Shown one piece after another: positions 52,673 through 64,000 of a stretch of 64,000 bases of DNA. Both the position numbers and the translations under genes were made by a program. This stretch comes from Vitellaria paradoxa. Its lineage: Eukaryota; Streptophyta; Magnoliopsida; Ericales; Sapotaceae. The notes below the pieces were generated by a model. It had not been told where the DNA came from. It saw only the letters and a program-made list of their open reading frames with translations, and did not search any database. Positions within the stretch are counted from its first letter, which is position 1, and the number at the start of each line of letters is the position of its first letter. Location: the NCBI GenBank assembly GCA_019916065.1, contig CM034238.1:32187721-32251720 (forward strand). Reading direction: 5' to 3'.

Positions 52673-52748
52673 GGCAACCTCTCTTGCTTATGTATGAATG
52701 ATGTGTTGGAATTATTTAATTATATCTAGTTCCTCTTGATGAAAATTT

Positions 52749-52862
52749 AATATATATATATATATATATATATATGAAACCTGTATCGCTACGGGGTTTT
52801 ATCCCGAAACCTTGAAGATCTGAATCTGAGATCCCTACCACTGCGACACGGACTTCATTGTG
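52749..52862. repeat. (TA)n tract and tRNA-like sequence
   Basis: An uninterrupted TA run (about 52749-52775) followed by sequence whose minus strand reads gtgtcgcagtggtagggatc (box A-like) and ggtttcgggataaaacc (weak box B-like, also a small hairpin). It could be a third SINE with a TA tail or part of the LTR. Confidence 0.4.
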
Positions 52863-54012
52863 GTACACACATCAATATTTAACTATTTTTACATGTAAGT
52901 AAAATAGTAGTTACGATGACGGTTTCATCGAACCGTTGTAAATATAATTTACATTATTCAGTTGGGATCTATTGAATTAATTGTTGCATAAGTAGTATGC
53001 CACCTAATCACATTCACTGTAGTGGGTCACTTAATACAGTGTAGCATTACAATCACTGCATATAGGCACCTAGGAGATTCTGATTACTGGGCTTTAGTAG
53101 CTCACCCCTTGTGGGAATATTTTTTTCAGGATATTAAGTACAGGGATACTGAAGATGAGCTTGAAAGAGATTAATTTCTCTTAAATATTCCATCAGAAGA
53201 GTTATCTATTTCTTTTTCTTTCCTGCACAGAGCTGGAAGACTTTATTTTTGTGGTCTGTAATAATAATTGTTGGATGATTGTAATTATTAAGTTTAGACC
53301 TAATTTGCTTTATTTGGTATGTAATGTTAATCGCGTGGTTGGGACGCTTAGATGGCTCTGTAATATTTTTCTCTATCTTTATTTTGTGCCTTGTAGTTGA
53401 AATCTCATCAACTTATTCATTCTAATGACTTATAAATATTATTTGGGATAAACAATGGATTTTGAATATCTTAAAATTTTCGTGTGGTTCAACCCCAGTT
53501 TGGAGAAAAAAATTTTTGGGTGTGACAGCGTGTTATTATCATCTTATTTTTATACCCAACAAATAAATCCCAAGTCACCCCTAGGCATTCGGTTATGAAA
53601 ATCCAGGGCGTGACACGTGATCTGCGTATTTAAATTTAAAATGGCCAAAACTTGGTGCTCGGGTGTCCGATTACAATGATATTTGTCTTCATTTTTTTTT
53701 ATTTTTACGCGATCTACATATCCAAATTAAAAATGCCTATAACTTGGCACTCGGGTGTTTGGTTGGAGAAAAATTTTTGTTCATTTTTTTTTGTATTTTA
53801 GCGTGATCTGCGCATTTAAATTAAAAACAGCCAAAATTTGGTGGTCGAGTGTCCGATTACAATGATATTTGTCTTCATTTCTTGTATTTTACGCGATTTA
53901 CGAATCCAAATTAAAAACGGCTATAAGTTGGCACTCGGGTGTCTGGTTAGAGTAATATTTTTGTTCATTTTTTGTATTTTTTCGTGATCTGCGCTTTTAA
54001 ATTAAAAACGGC

Positions 54013-54028
54013 ACTTACCAGAAAAAAT
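54013..54028 (+). mobile_element. Possible tail-only micro-insertion in the satellite, acttaccagaaaaaat
   Basis: aaattaaaaacggc (53999-54012) and aaatcaaaaagggc (54029-54042) flank it, agreeing at 12 of 14 positions, where a normal unit has a single copy. The insert carries cttacc and an A-rich end. Confidence 0.65.
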
Positions 54029-54180
54029 AAATCAAAAAGGGCCAAAACTCGGCGCTCGAGTATCCGATTACAATGATATTTGTCTTCATTTTTTTATTTT
54101 GATGCGATTTACGAATCTAAATTAAAAAAGGCTATAAGTTGGCGCTCGGGTGTCTAGTTAGAGAAATATTTTTGTTCATT

Positions 54181-54365
54181 TGAGTGTAGATCACGAAAAA
54201 ATAAAACAAATGAACAAAAATATTACTCTAACCAGACACCCAAGTGCCAAGTTATAGCCGTTTTTAATTTGGATTCATAAATCGCGTAAAAATACAAGAA
54301 ATGAAGACAAATATCATTGTAAGCGGACACTCGAGCGCCAAGTTTTGGCCATTTTTGTTTTATCG
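54181..54365 (-). repeat. Inverted satellite pair within the array
   Basis: About 185 bases read as the reverse complement of the surrounding satellite: gaacaaaaatattactctaa, ccagacacccaagtgccaag, ttatagccgtttttaatttg, then tatcattgtaagcggacact and cgccaagttttggcc. Direct orientation resumes at cactcgggtgtctggttaga. It is roughly one 182-base pair long and the only inversion I saw in the array. Confidence 0.88.
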
Positions 54366-57300
54366 GGCACTCGGGTGTCTGGTTAGAGTAAACTTTTTGT
54401 TCATTTTTTATTTTTTTACGTGATCCGCGCATTTAAATTAAAAATGGCCAAAACATAGTGCTCGGGTGTCCGATTACAATGATATTTGTCTTTATTTTTT
54501 CATATTTTTATGTGATCTACAATTCCAAATTAGAAACGGCTATAAGTTGGCACTCGGGTGTTTGGTTAGAATAATATTTTTGTTCATTTTTTGTATTTTT
54601 ACGTGATCTACGCATTTAAATTAAAAATGGCCAAATCTTGGTACTCGGGTGTCCGATTACAATGATATTTGTCTTCATTTTTTGAATTTTTGCGCGATCT
54701 ACAAATCCAAATTAAAAACGGCTATAATTTGGCCCTCGGGTGTCTGGTTAAAGAAATATTTTTTATTCATTTTTTGTATTTTTACTTGATCTGCACATTT
54801 AAATTAAAAAAGAACAAAACTTGGCGCTCGGTTGTCCGATTACAATGATATTTGTCTTCATTTTCTATATTTTTACGTGATCTACGAATCGAAATTAAAA
54901 ACGGCTATAACTTGTTGCTCGGGAGTCTGGTTAGACTAATATTTGTTTTCAGTTTTTATATTTATCCGTGATTTGCGCATTTAAATTAAAAACGGCGAAA
55001 ACTTGGCGCTCGGGTGTCTGGTTAGAGCAACATTTTTGTTTATTTTTTGTATTGCTACGTGATCTGTGGATCAGAATTAAAAACGGCCAACACTTGGTGC
55101 TCGGGTGTCCGATTACAATGATATTTATCTTTATTTACTGTATTTTTGCGTGATCTACGAGTCTAAATTAGAAACGGTTATAACTTGGCACCCGGGTGTC
55201 TGGTTAGAGTAATATTTTTCTTCATTTTTTGTACTTTTACGTGATCTGAGCATTCAAATTAAAAACGGCCAAAACTTGGCGCTCAGGTATCCGATTATGA
55301 TGATATTTGGCTTCATTTTTTGTATTTTTACGCGATCTACGAATCCAAATTAAAAACGGCTATAACCTGGTGCTCGGGTGTCTGGTTAGAGTAATATTTT
55401 TGTTCATTTTTATATTTGTACGTGATCTGCGCATCTAAATTAAAAACGGCCGAAACTTGGCAGTCGGGTGTCCGATTACAATGATATTTATCGTCATTTA
55501 TTGTATTTTTACGCGACCTACGAATCCTAATTAAAAATGGCTATAAGTTGGTGCTCGGGTGTCAGGTTAGAGCAATATTTTATTTTTTTTTGTATTTTAA
55601 CGTGATCTGCGCATTTAAATTAAAAACGTCTAAAACTTGGTGCTTTGGTGTTCGATTACAATGATATTTGTCTTTATTTTTTGTATTTTTACCCGATCTA
55701 CGAATCAAAATTAAAAACAGCTATAACTTGGCACTCGGGTGTCTGGTTAGAGCAATATTTTTGTTTATTTTGTGTATTTCTACGTGATCTGTGGATCGAA
55801 ATTAAAAATGGCCAAAACCTGGTGCTCGAGTGTCCGATTACAATGATATTTGTCTTTATTTTTGTTATTTTTACGTGATCTATGAATCTAAATTAAAAAT
55901 AGCTATAACTTGGCGCTCGGGTGTCTGGTTAGAGTAATATTTTTATTCATTTTTTGTATTTTTACGTGATCTACGCGTCTAAATTAAAAACGGCCAAAAC
56001 TTGGTGGCCGGGTGTTCGATTACAATAATATTTGTCGTCATTTACTGTATTTTTACACGATCTACGAATCCTATTTAAAAACGGCCATAAGTTGGTGCTT
56101 GAGTGTCTGGTTAGGACAATTTTTTTGTTTATTTTTTGTATTTTAACGTGATCTGCGCATTTAAATTAAAAACGAACAAACTTGGCGCTCGGGGGTCTGA
56201 TTATAATGATATTTGTCTTCATTTTTTGTATTTTTATGTGATCTGTGAATCCAAATTAAAAACGGCTATAACTTGGCACTAGGGTATCCGGTTAGAGTAA
56301 TATTTTTGACAATTTTTTGTATTTTTACATGGTCTGTGCATTTAAATTAAAAATGGCCAAATCTTGGTGCTCGGGTGTCCGATTACAATGATATTTGTCT
56401 TTTTTTTGTATTTTTACGCGATCTACAAATCTAATTTAAAAACGGCGATAACTTGGCGCTTGGGTGTCTGGTTAGAGCAATAGTTTTGTTCATTTTTTGT
56501 ATTTTTATGCGATCCATGCATTTAAATTTAAAACAGCCAAAACTTGGCGCTCGGGTGTCCGATTACAATGATATTTGTCTTCATTTTTTGTATTTCTACG
56601 CGATCTACGAATCCAAATTAAAAACGGCTATAACTTTGCGCTCGTGTGTCTGGTTAGAGCAATATTTTTGTCTATTTTTTCTATTCTTACATGATTTGCG
56701 TATCGAAATTAAAAATGATCAAAATTTGGTGCTCAGGTGTCAGATTACAATGATATTTTTTATTGTATTTTTACGCGATTTACGAATCCAAATTAAAAAC
56801 GGCTATAAATTGGCGCTTGGGTGTCTAGTTAGAGTAATATTTTTCTTCATTTTTCTTTATTTTTACGTGATCTGCGCATTTAAATTTAAAACAGCCAAAA
56901 CATGGTGCTTGGGTGTCCGATTACAATGATATTTGTCTTTATTTTTTTAATTTTTACGCAATCTATGAATCCAAATATAAAATTGCTATAACTTGGTGCT
57001 CGGGTGTCTGGTTAGAGTAATATTTTTGTTCATTTTTTGTATTTTTCGGTGATCTGCACATTTAAATTAAAAACAGCCAAAATTTTGTGCTCGGGTGTCC
57101 AATTTCAATGACATTTGTCTTTATTTTTTGTATTTTTATGCGATCTACAAATCAAATTTAAAAACGATTGAACTTGGTGCTCGGGTGTCTGGTTAGGGTA
57201 ACATTTTTTTTCAGTTTCTGTATTTTTAAGTGATCTGCACATTTAAATTAAAACTGACCAAAACTTGGCGCTCTGGTGTCCAATTACAATGATATTTGTC

Positions 57301-60300
57301 TTTATTTTTTGTATTTTTACGCGATCTATGAATCGAAATTAAAAATGGCTATAACTTGGCGCTCTGGTGTCCGGTTAGAGCAATAATTTTGTTTATTTTT
57401 TGTATTTCTACGTGATTTGTGTATCGAAATTAAAAATGGTCAAAATTTGGTGCTCGGGTGATCGATTACAATGATATTTGTCTTCATTTTTTGTATTTTT
57501 ACGCGATCTACGAATTCAAATTAAAAATGGCTATAACTTGGCACTCGAGTGTCTGGTTAGAGTAATATTTATTTTTTCATTTCATATATTTTTACATGAT
57601 ATGTGCATTTCAATTAAAAACGGCGAAAACTTGGTGCTCAGGTGTTTGGTTAGAGCAATATTTTTGTTCATTTATTGTATTTTTACGTGATCTACGCATT
57701 TAAATTAAAAACGAACAAAAGTTGGCGCTCGGTTGTCCGATTACAATGATATATGTCTTCATTTTTTGTATTTTTACACGATCTAAGAATCCAAATTAAA
57801 AACAGTTATAACTTGGCGCTCAGGTGTCTGGTTAGTGTAATATTTTTTTTTCATTTTTTGTATTTATACGTGATATGCACATTTAAATTAAAAACCGCAA
57901 AAACTTGGTGGTCGGGTGTCTAGTTAGAGCAATATTTTTGTTTATTTTTTGTGTTTCTACGTGATCTGTGGATCAGAATTAAAAACGGCTAAAACTTGGC
58001 ACTCGAGTGTCCGATTACAATGATATTTGTTTTTATTTACTATATTTTTACGTGATCTGCGAGTCCAAATTAGAAACAGCTATAAGTTGGTACTCGGGTG
58101 TCCAGTTAAAGTATTATTTTTGTTCATTTTTTATATTTTTCCGTGATCTGCACATTTAAATTAAAAACAGCCAGAACTTGGTACTCGGATGTCCGATTAT
58201 AATGATATTTGTTTTCAATTTTTTTATTTTTACGCGATCTACGAATCGAAATTTAAAATAGCTACAAATTGGCGCTCGGGTGTCTGATTAGAGTAATACT
58301 TTTGTTCATTTTTTGTATTTTTACGTGATCTGCGCATCTAAATTAAAAATGGCCAAAATTGGGTGGCCAGGTGTCCGATTACAATGATATTTATCGTCAT
58401 TTACTGTATTTTTACGCGACCTACGAATCCTAATTAAAAACGGCTATAACTTGGTGCTCGGGTGTTTGGTTAGAGCAATATTTTTGCTCTTTTTTTGTAT
58501 TTTAACGTGATCTGCGCATTTAAATTAAAAACGACCAAAACTTGGCGCTCTGTGTCCGATTACAATAATATTTGTCATTTTTTTTGTATTTTTAAGTGAT
58601 CTACGAATCGAAATTAAAAACAGCTATAACTTGGCACACGGGTGTACGGTAAGTGCAATATTTTTGTTTATTTTATGTATTTCTACGTGATTTGTGGATC
58701 AAAATTAAAAAAGGCCAAAACCTGGCGCTCAGGTGTCTGATTACAATGATATTTGTCTTTATTTTTTATATTTTTACGTGATTTACGAATCTAAATTAAA
58801 AACAGTTATAACTTGGCACTCAGGTGTCTGGTTAGAGTAATATTTTTGTTCATTTTTTGTATTTCTACGTGATCTGCGCATCAAAATTAAAAACGGCCAA
58901 AACTTGGTGGCCGGATGTCCGATTATAATGATATTTGTTGTCATTTATTGTGTTTTTACGTGATCTATGTATCCTATTTAAAAACGGCTATAAGTTGGTG
59001 CTCAGGTGTCCGGTTAGGACAATATTTTTGTTTATTTTTTGTATTTTAACGTGAACTGCGTATTTAAATTAAAAACGACCAAAACTTGGCGCTCGGGGGT
59101 TTGATTATAATGATATTTGTCTTCATTTTTTGTTTTTTATGTGATCTACGAATCCAAATTAAAAACGGCTATAACTTGGCGCTAGGGTGTCCGATTAGAG
59201 TAATATTTTTGTTCATTTTTTGTATTTTTACATGGTCTGCGCGTTCAAATTAAAAATGGCCAAATCTTGGTGCTTAGGTGTCCGATTACAATGATATTTG
59301 TCTTTATTTTTTGTATTTTGGCGCAATCTACGAATCTAATTTAAAAACGGCTATAACTTGGTACTTGGGTGTTTGGTTAGAGCAATAGTTTTGGTCATTT
59401 TTTGTATTTTTATGGGATTCGCGCATTTAAATTTAAAACGGCCAAAACTTGGCGCTCGGGGGTCCGATTACAATGATATTTGCCTTCGTTTTTGGTTTTT
59501 TATACGATCTACGAATCCAAATTAAAAACGACTATAACTTGGTGCTAGGATTTCCGGTTAGAGTAATATTTTTGTTCATTTTTTGTATTTTTACATGGTC
59601 TGCGCGTTCAAATTAAAAACGGCCAAATCTTGGTGCTCGGGTGTCGATTACAATGATATTTGTCTTCATTTTTTGAATTTTTGCACGATCTACAAATCCA
59701 AATTAAAAACGGCTATAACTTGGCCCTTGGGTGTCTGGTTAGAGAAATATTTTTGTTCATTTTTTTGTATTTTTACGTGATTTGCCCTTTTAAATTAAAA
59801 ATGGACAAAACTTGGCGCTCGGTTACACGTTTACAATGTTATTTGTCTTCATTTTCTATATTTTTATGTGATCTATGAATCGAAATTAAAAACGGCTATA
59901 ACATGCCGCTCGGGAGTCTGGTTAGACTAATATTTGTTTTCAGTTTTTATATTTATCCGTGATTTGCGCATTTAAATTAAAAACATCGAAAACTTGGCGC
60001 TCGAGTGTCTGGTTAGAGCAACATTTTTCTTTATTTTTTGTATTTATACGTGATCTGTGGATAGGAATTAAAAACGGCTAAAACTTGGCGCTCGGGTGTC
60101 CGATTATAATGATATTTGTCTTTATTTACTGTATTTTTGCGTGATCTACGAGTCCAAATTAGAAACGGCTATAATTTGACACTCGGGTATCCGGTTAGAA
60201 CAATATTTTTGTTTATTTTTTGTACTTTTACGTGATCTGCGCATTAAAATTAAAAATGGTCAAAACTTGGCGCTCGGGTGTCCGATTACAATGATATTTG

Positions 60301-62355
60301 GCTTCATTTTTTGTATTTTTACACGATCTACAAATCCAAATTAAAAACGGCTATAACTTGGCGCTTGGGTGTCTAGTTAGGGTAATATTTTTGTTCTTTT
60401 TTTGTATTTTTACGTGATCTGCGCATCTAAATTAAAAACGGTCAAAACTTGGTGGCCTGGTGTCCGATTACAATAATATTTATCGTCATTTATTGTATTT
60501 TTACGCGACCTATGAATCCTAATTAAAGATGGCTGTAAGTAGGTGTTCGGTTGTCCGGTTAGGGTAATATTTTTATTTTTTTTGTATTTTAACATGATCT
60601 GCGCATTTAAATTAAAAACAACCAAACCTTGGCGCTCTGGCGTTCGATTACAATGATATTTGTCGTTATTTTTTGTATTTTTATCCGATCTACGAATCGA
60701 AATTAAAAACAGCTATAACTTGGCGCTCGGTGTCTGGTTAGAGCAATATTTTTGTTTATTTTGTGTATTTCTGCGTGATCTGTGGATCGAAATTAAAAAC
60801 GGCCAAAACCTGGTGCTCGGGTGTCCGATTACAATGATATTTGTCTTTATTTTTTATATTTTTACGTGATCTACGAATCTAAGTTAAAAATAGCAATAAC
60901 TTGGCGCTCGGGTGTCTGGTTAGAGTAATATTTTTCTTCATTTTTTGTATTTTTACATGATCTGTGCATCTAAATTAAAAACGGCCAAAACTTGGTGGCC
61001 AGGTGTTCATTTACAATGATATTTATCGTCATTTATTGTATTTTTACGTGATCTACGAATCCTATTTAAAAACGGCTATAAGTTGGTGCTCGAGTGTCTG
61101 GCTAAGACAATATTTTTGTTTATGTTTTGTATTTTAACATGGTTTGCGCATTTAAGTTAAAAACGGCCAAACTTGGCACTCGGCGGTCCGATTATAATGA
61201 TATTTGTCTTCTTTTTTTGTATTTCTATGCGATCTACAAATCCAAATTAAAAACGACTATAACTTGGCGCTATGGTGTCCGGTTAGAGTAATATTTTTGA
61301 CAATTGTTTGTATTTTTACATGGTCTGAGCATTTAAATTAAAAATGGCAAATTCTTGGTGCTCGGGTGTCTGATTACAATGATATTTATCTTTTTTTTTT
61401 TGTATTTTTGCGCGATCTACGAATCTAAATTAAAAACGGCTATAATTGGCGCTCGGGTGTTTGGTTAGAGCAATAGTTTCGTTCATTGTTTGTATTTTTA
61501 CGTGATCCGCGCATTTAAATTTAAAACGACCAAAACTTGGCGCTCGGGTGTCCGATTACAATGATATTTGTCTTCATTTTTTGTATTTTTACGTGATCTA
61601 CAAATCTAAATTAAAAACGGCTATAACTTTGCGCTCGTGTGTCTGGTTGGAGCAATATTTTTATTCATTTTTTCTATTTTTAGATGATTTGAGTATCGAA
61701 ATTAAAAACGGTCCAAATTTGGTTCTTGGGTGTCCGATTACAATGATGTTTATCTTCATTTTTTGTATTTTTACGCGATCTACGAATCTAAATTAAAAAC
61801 GGTATAACTTGGTGCTTGGGTGTCTAGTTAGAGTAATATTTTTCTTCATTTTTTTATTTTTACGTGATCTGCGCATTTAAATTTAAAATGGCCAAAACAT
61901 GGTGCTTGGGTGTCCGATTACAATGATATTTGTCTTTATTTTTTTAATTTTTACGCGATCTATGAATCCAAATATAAAAGGGTGTCTAGTTAGAGTAATA
62001 TTTTTCTTCATTTTTTTTATTCTTACGTGATCTGCGCATTTAAATTTAAAATGGCCAAAACATAGTGCTTGGGCGTCCGATTACAATGATATTTGTCTTT
62101 ATTTTTTTAATTTTTATGCGATCTTTGAATCCAAATATAAAAGGGTGTCTAGTTAGAGTAATATTTTTCTTCATTTTTTTTATTTTTACGTGATCTACGT
62201 ATTTAAATTTAAAATGGCCAAAACATGGTGCTTGAGTGTTCGATTACAATGATATTTGTCTTTATTTTTTTAATTTTTACACGATCTATGAATCCAAATA
62301 TAAAATGGCTATAACTTGGTGCTCGGGTGTCTAGTTAGAGTAATATTTTTGTTTT

Positions 62356-62372
62356 TTACTTACCAAAAAAAA
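62356..62372 (+). mobile_element. Tail-only micro-insertion in the satellite, ttacttacc(A)8
   Basis: aatatttttgtttt at 62342-62355 recurs at 62373-62386, with ttacttacc and A residues between. All other half 2 copies have a single aatatttttgttcatttt here. Confidence 0.87.
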
Positions 62373-63688
62373 AATATTTTTGTTTTCTTTGGGTATTTTT
62401 TTGTTATCTGCACATTTAAATTAAAAACAGCCAAAATTTGGTGCTCGAGTGTCCAATTTCAATGACATTTGTCTTCATTTTTTGTATTTTTATGCGATCT
62501 ACAAATCAAAATTAAAAACGGTAGAACTTGGCACTTGGGTGCCTGGTTAGTGTAATATTTTTTTTTCATTTTTTGTATTTTTAAGTTATCTGCGCATTTA
62601 AATTAAAAACGACTAAAATTTGGCGCTCCGGTGTCCGATTACAATGATATTTGTCTTTATTTTTTGTATTTTTACGCGATCTATGAATCGAAATTCAAAA
62701 CGGCTATAACTTGGCGCTGGGGTGTCCGGTTAGAGCAATATTTTTGTTTATTTTTTGTATTTCTACGTGATTTGTGTATCGAAATTAAAAAAGGTCAAAA
62801 TTTGGCACTCAGGTGCCCGATTATAATGATATTTGTCTTCATTTTTTATATTTTTACGCGATCTACGAATCCAAATTAAAAATGGCCATAACTTGGCGCT
62901 CGAGTGTCTGGTTATAGTAACATTTTTTTTTTCATTTTATGTATGTTTACGTGCTATGTGCATTTAAATTAAAAAGGGCAAAAACTTAGTGCTCGGGTGT
63001 CTGGTTACAATGATACTTGTCTTCATTTTTTTTATTTATACGTGATATGCGCATTTAAATTAAAAACCGCGAAAACTTGGCGCTCGGGTTCTGGTTAGAG
63101 CAATATGTTTGTTTATTTTTTGTATTTCTACGTGATATGTGGATCGGAATTAAAAACGGCCAAAACTTGACGCTCGGGTGTCCGATTACAATGATATTTA
63201 TTTTTATCTACTATATTTCTACGTGATCTACGAGTCCAAATTAGAAATGGCTATAACTTGGTACTCGGGTGTCCAGTTAGAGCAATATTTTTGTTCATTT
63301 TTTGTATCTTTTCATGATCTACACATTTAAATTAAAAATAGCCAGAACTTGGTGCTTGGGTGTCCGATTATAATGATATTTATCTTCAATTTTTTTATTT
63401 TTACGCAATCTACGAATCAAAATTTAAAATAGCTATAACTTGGCGCTCGGGTGTCTAGTTAGAGTAATATTTTTGTTCATTTTTTGTATTTTTACGTGAT
63501 TTGCGCATCTAAATTAAAAACGGCCAAAACTTGGTGGCCGGGTGTCCGATTATAATGATATTTATCGTCATTTATTGTATTTTTATGTGACCGATGAATC
63601 CTAATTAAAAACTACTATAAGTTGGTGCTCGGGTGTCCGGTTAGAGCAATATTTTTGTTTATTTTTGTATTTTAACGTGATCTGCGCA

Positions 63689-63756
63689 TTTTTTTTGGTG
63701 ACCCAGAACCCGGCCGGTTTATTACAGCCCTCAACGGACCGTGTAGCCGACCAGTA
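63689..63756 (-). mobile_element. Short SINE-like insertion in the satellite
   Basis: About 68 GC-rich bases unlike the satellite replace ttaaattaa after gatctgcgca. Minus strand: actggtcggctacacggtcc, gagggctgtaataaaccggc, cgggttctgggtcacc(A)8. The A-tail marks it as a retroposed 3' end; the source family is not recognised, although a gtcacc(A)n end suits a SINE. Confidence 0.6.
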
Positions 63757-64000
63757 AACAGCCAAAACTTGGCGCTCTAGTGTCCGATTACAATAATATT
63801 TGTTGTTATTTTTTGTATTTTTAAGCGATCTACGAATCGAATTAAAAACAGCTATAACTTGGCGCTTGGGTGTCCGGTTAGAGCAATATTTTTGTTTATT
63901 TTATGTATTTTACGTGATATGTGGATCGAAACTAAAAACGGCCAAAACCTGGCGCTCGGGTGTCCGATTACAATGATATTTGTCTTTATTTTTTATATTT

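Larger units (their letters stand above)
49734..53616 (+). repeat. Probable long LTR (solo or truncated) with nested LINE and SINE
   Basis: Begins tgtaataacctgaatttt exactly where gypsy pol stops and ends gaaaatccagggcgtgaca at 53616, where the satellite starts. The two ends are imperfect inverted repeats (13 of 18 positions), as in LTRs of Tekay/Del-type chromoviruses; ggtgtgaca at about 53527 is an alternative end. About 3.9 kb, including a LINE end (52342-52672) and tRNA-like pieces. No coding frames. A shorter alternative is 49734-51974, whose ends are TG and CA and which is flanked by tcacc on both sides. Confidence 0.55.
53617..64000. repeat. Satellite array of 91-bp half-units in 182-bp pairs
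   Basis: Two related 91-base halves alternate. Half 1: acgtgatctgcgcatttaaa, ttaaaaacggccaaaacttg, gcgctcgggtgtccgattac, aatgatatttgtcttcattt, tttgtattttt. Half 2: acgcgatctacgaatccaaa, ttaaaaacggctataacttg, gcgctcgggtgtctggttag, agtaatatttttgttcattt, tttgtattttt. That is about 114 half-units here, continuing beyond 64000. Copies differ by scattered point changes and small indels. Neither 91 nor 182 is a multiple of three, and the short frames in it are by-products. 182 bp is in the usual size range of plant centromeric satellites; that role is inference. Confidence 0.95.

Noticed and set aside
53617..64000. Many 60-160-codon open frames with YNDICLHFLYFYAIYESKL-like peptides
   Set aside because: They are the satellite read in frame; the 91/182-base period is not a multiple of three, so they end after a few units. 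No start context or conservation beyond the DNA repeat.

Overview
This window is a block of plant nuclear DNA made almost wholly of transposable elements and tandem repeats. I see no intact host gene, rRNA or functional tRNA gene. Plant origin rests on L1-type LINEs whose ORF1 carries a DUF4283-like domain plus a CCHC knuckle, a plant-type hAT transposase end, an Athila/Tat-like LTR element with a tRNA-Asp primer site, and Ty3/gypsy pol remains. The species cannot be named from the sequence. A 182-bp satellite next to a Ty3/gypsy remnant would suit pericentromeric or other heterochromatin (inference).

Layout. 1-1076: 3' part of a decayed hAT element inserted in a LINE end (to 1305). 1566-2397: two decayed LINE ORF2 pieces. 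2398-5005, 11007-13752 and 16449-20160: a tandem array of about 0.88-kb units in two alternating variants (A/B, about 1.76 kb per pair), each with a TATA-like box and an AATAAA-like signal. A full-length LINE (5006-11006, 18-bp target duplication), an ORF1-only LINE (13753-16448, 15-bp duplication) and a tRNA-type SINE (16622-16725) interrupt it. 20161-22712: two LINE 3' halves head to head, forming a long inverted repeat; one arm holds a composite insertion with a 40-codon fragment of a DEAD-box RNA helicase.

22713-44457 is a nest. A minus-strand LINE (24204-44235) is split by a 13.4-kb Athila-like LTR retrotransposon (27572-40959, 5-bp duplication agttc). That element carries a plus-strand LINE with a 1,058-codon open ORF2 from its first ATG (35950-39338) and an ORF1-only LINE (30064-32582). 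Another LINE end (41464-42253) sits in the outer LINE's ORF1. 44458-45270 is a minus-strand copy of the A/B repeat; 45271-46712 a LINE ORF1 fragment; 47263-49733 a broken Ty3/gypsy pol; 49734-53616 a probable long LTR with LINE and SINE pieces. 53617-64000 is a satellite of 91-bp half-units in 182-bp pairs, continuing past the window.

How the parts work together: the LINEs appear to be the active machinery. Their 3' ends share a short G/C hairpin and end in TTACC(A)n or TACCTTTC(A)n. The same tails end a SINE, a tRNA-Val 5'-half chimera, the helicase insertion and at least seven tiny insertions that consist of little but the tail and poly(A), most with 13-17-bp target duplications. The pattern of tail-only insertions and template-jump chimeras is the most unusual thing here. 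All coordinates, alignments and identities are by eye.
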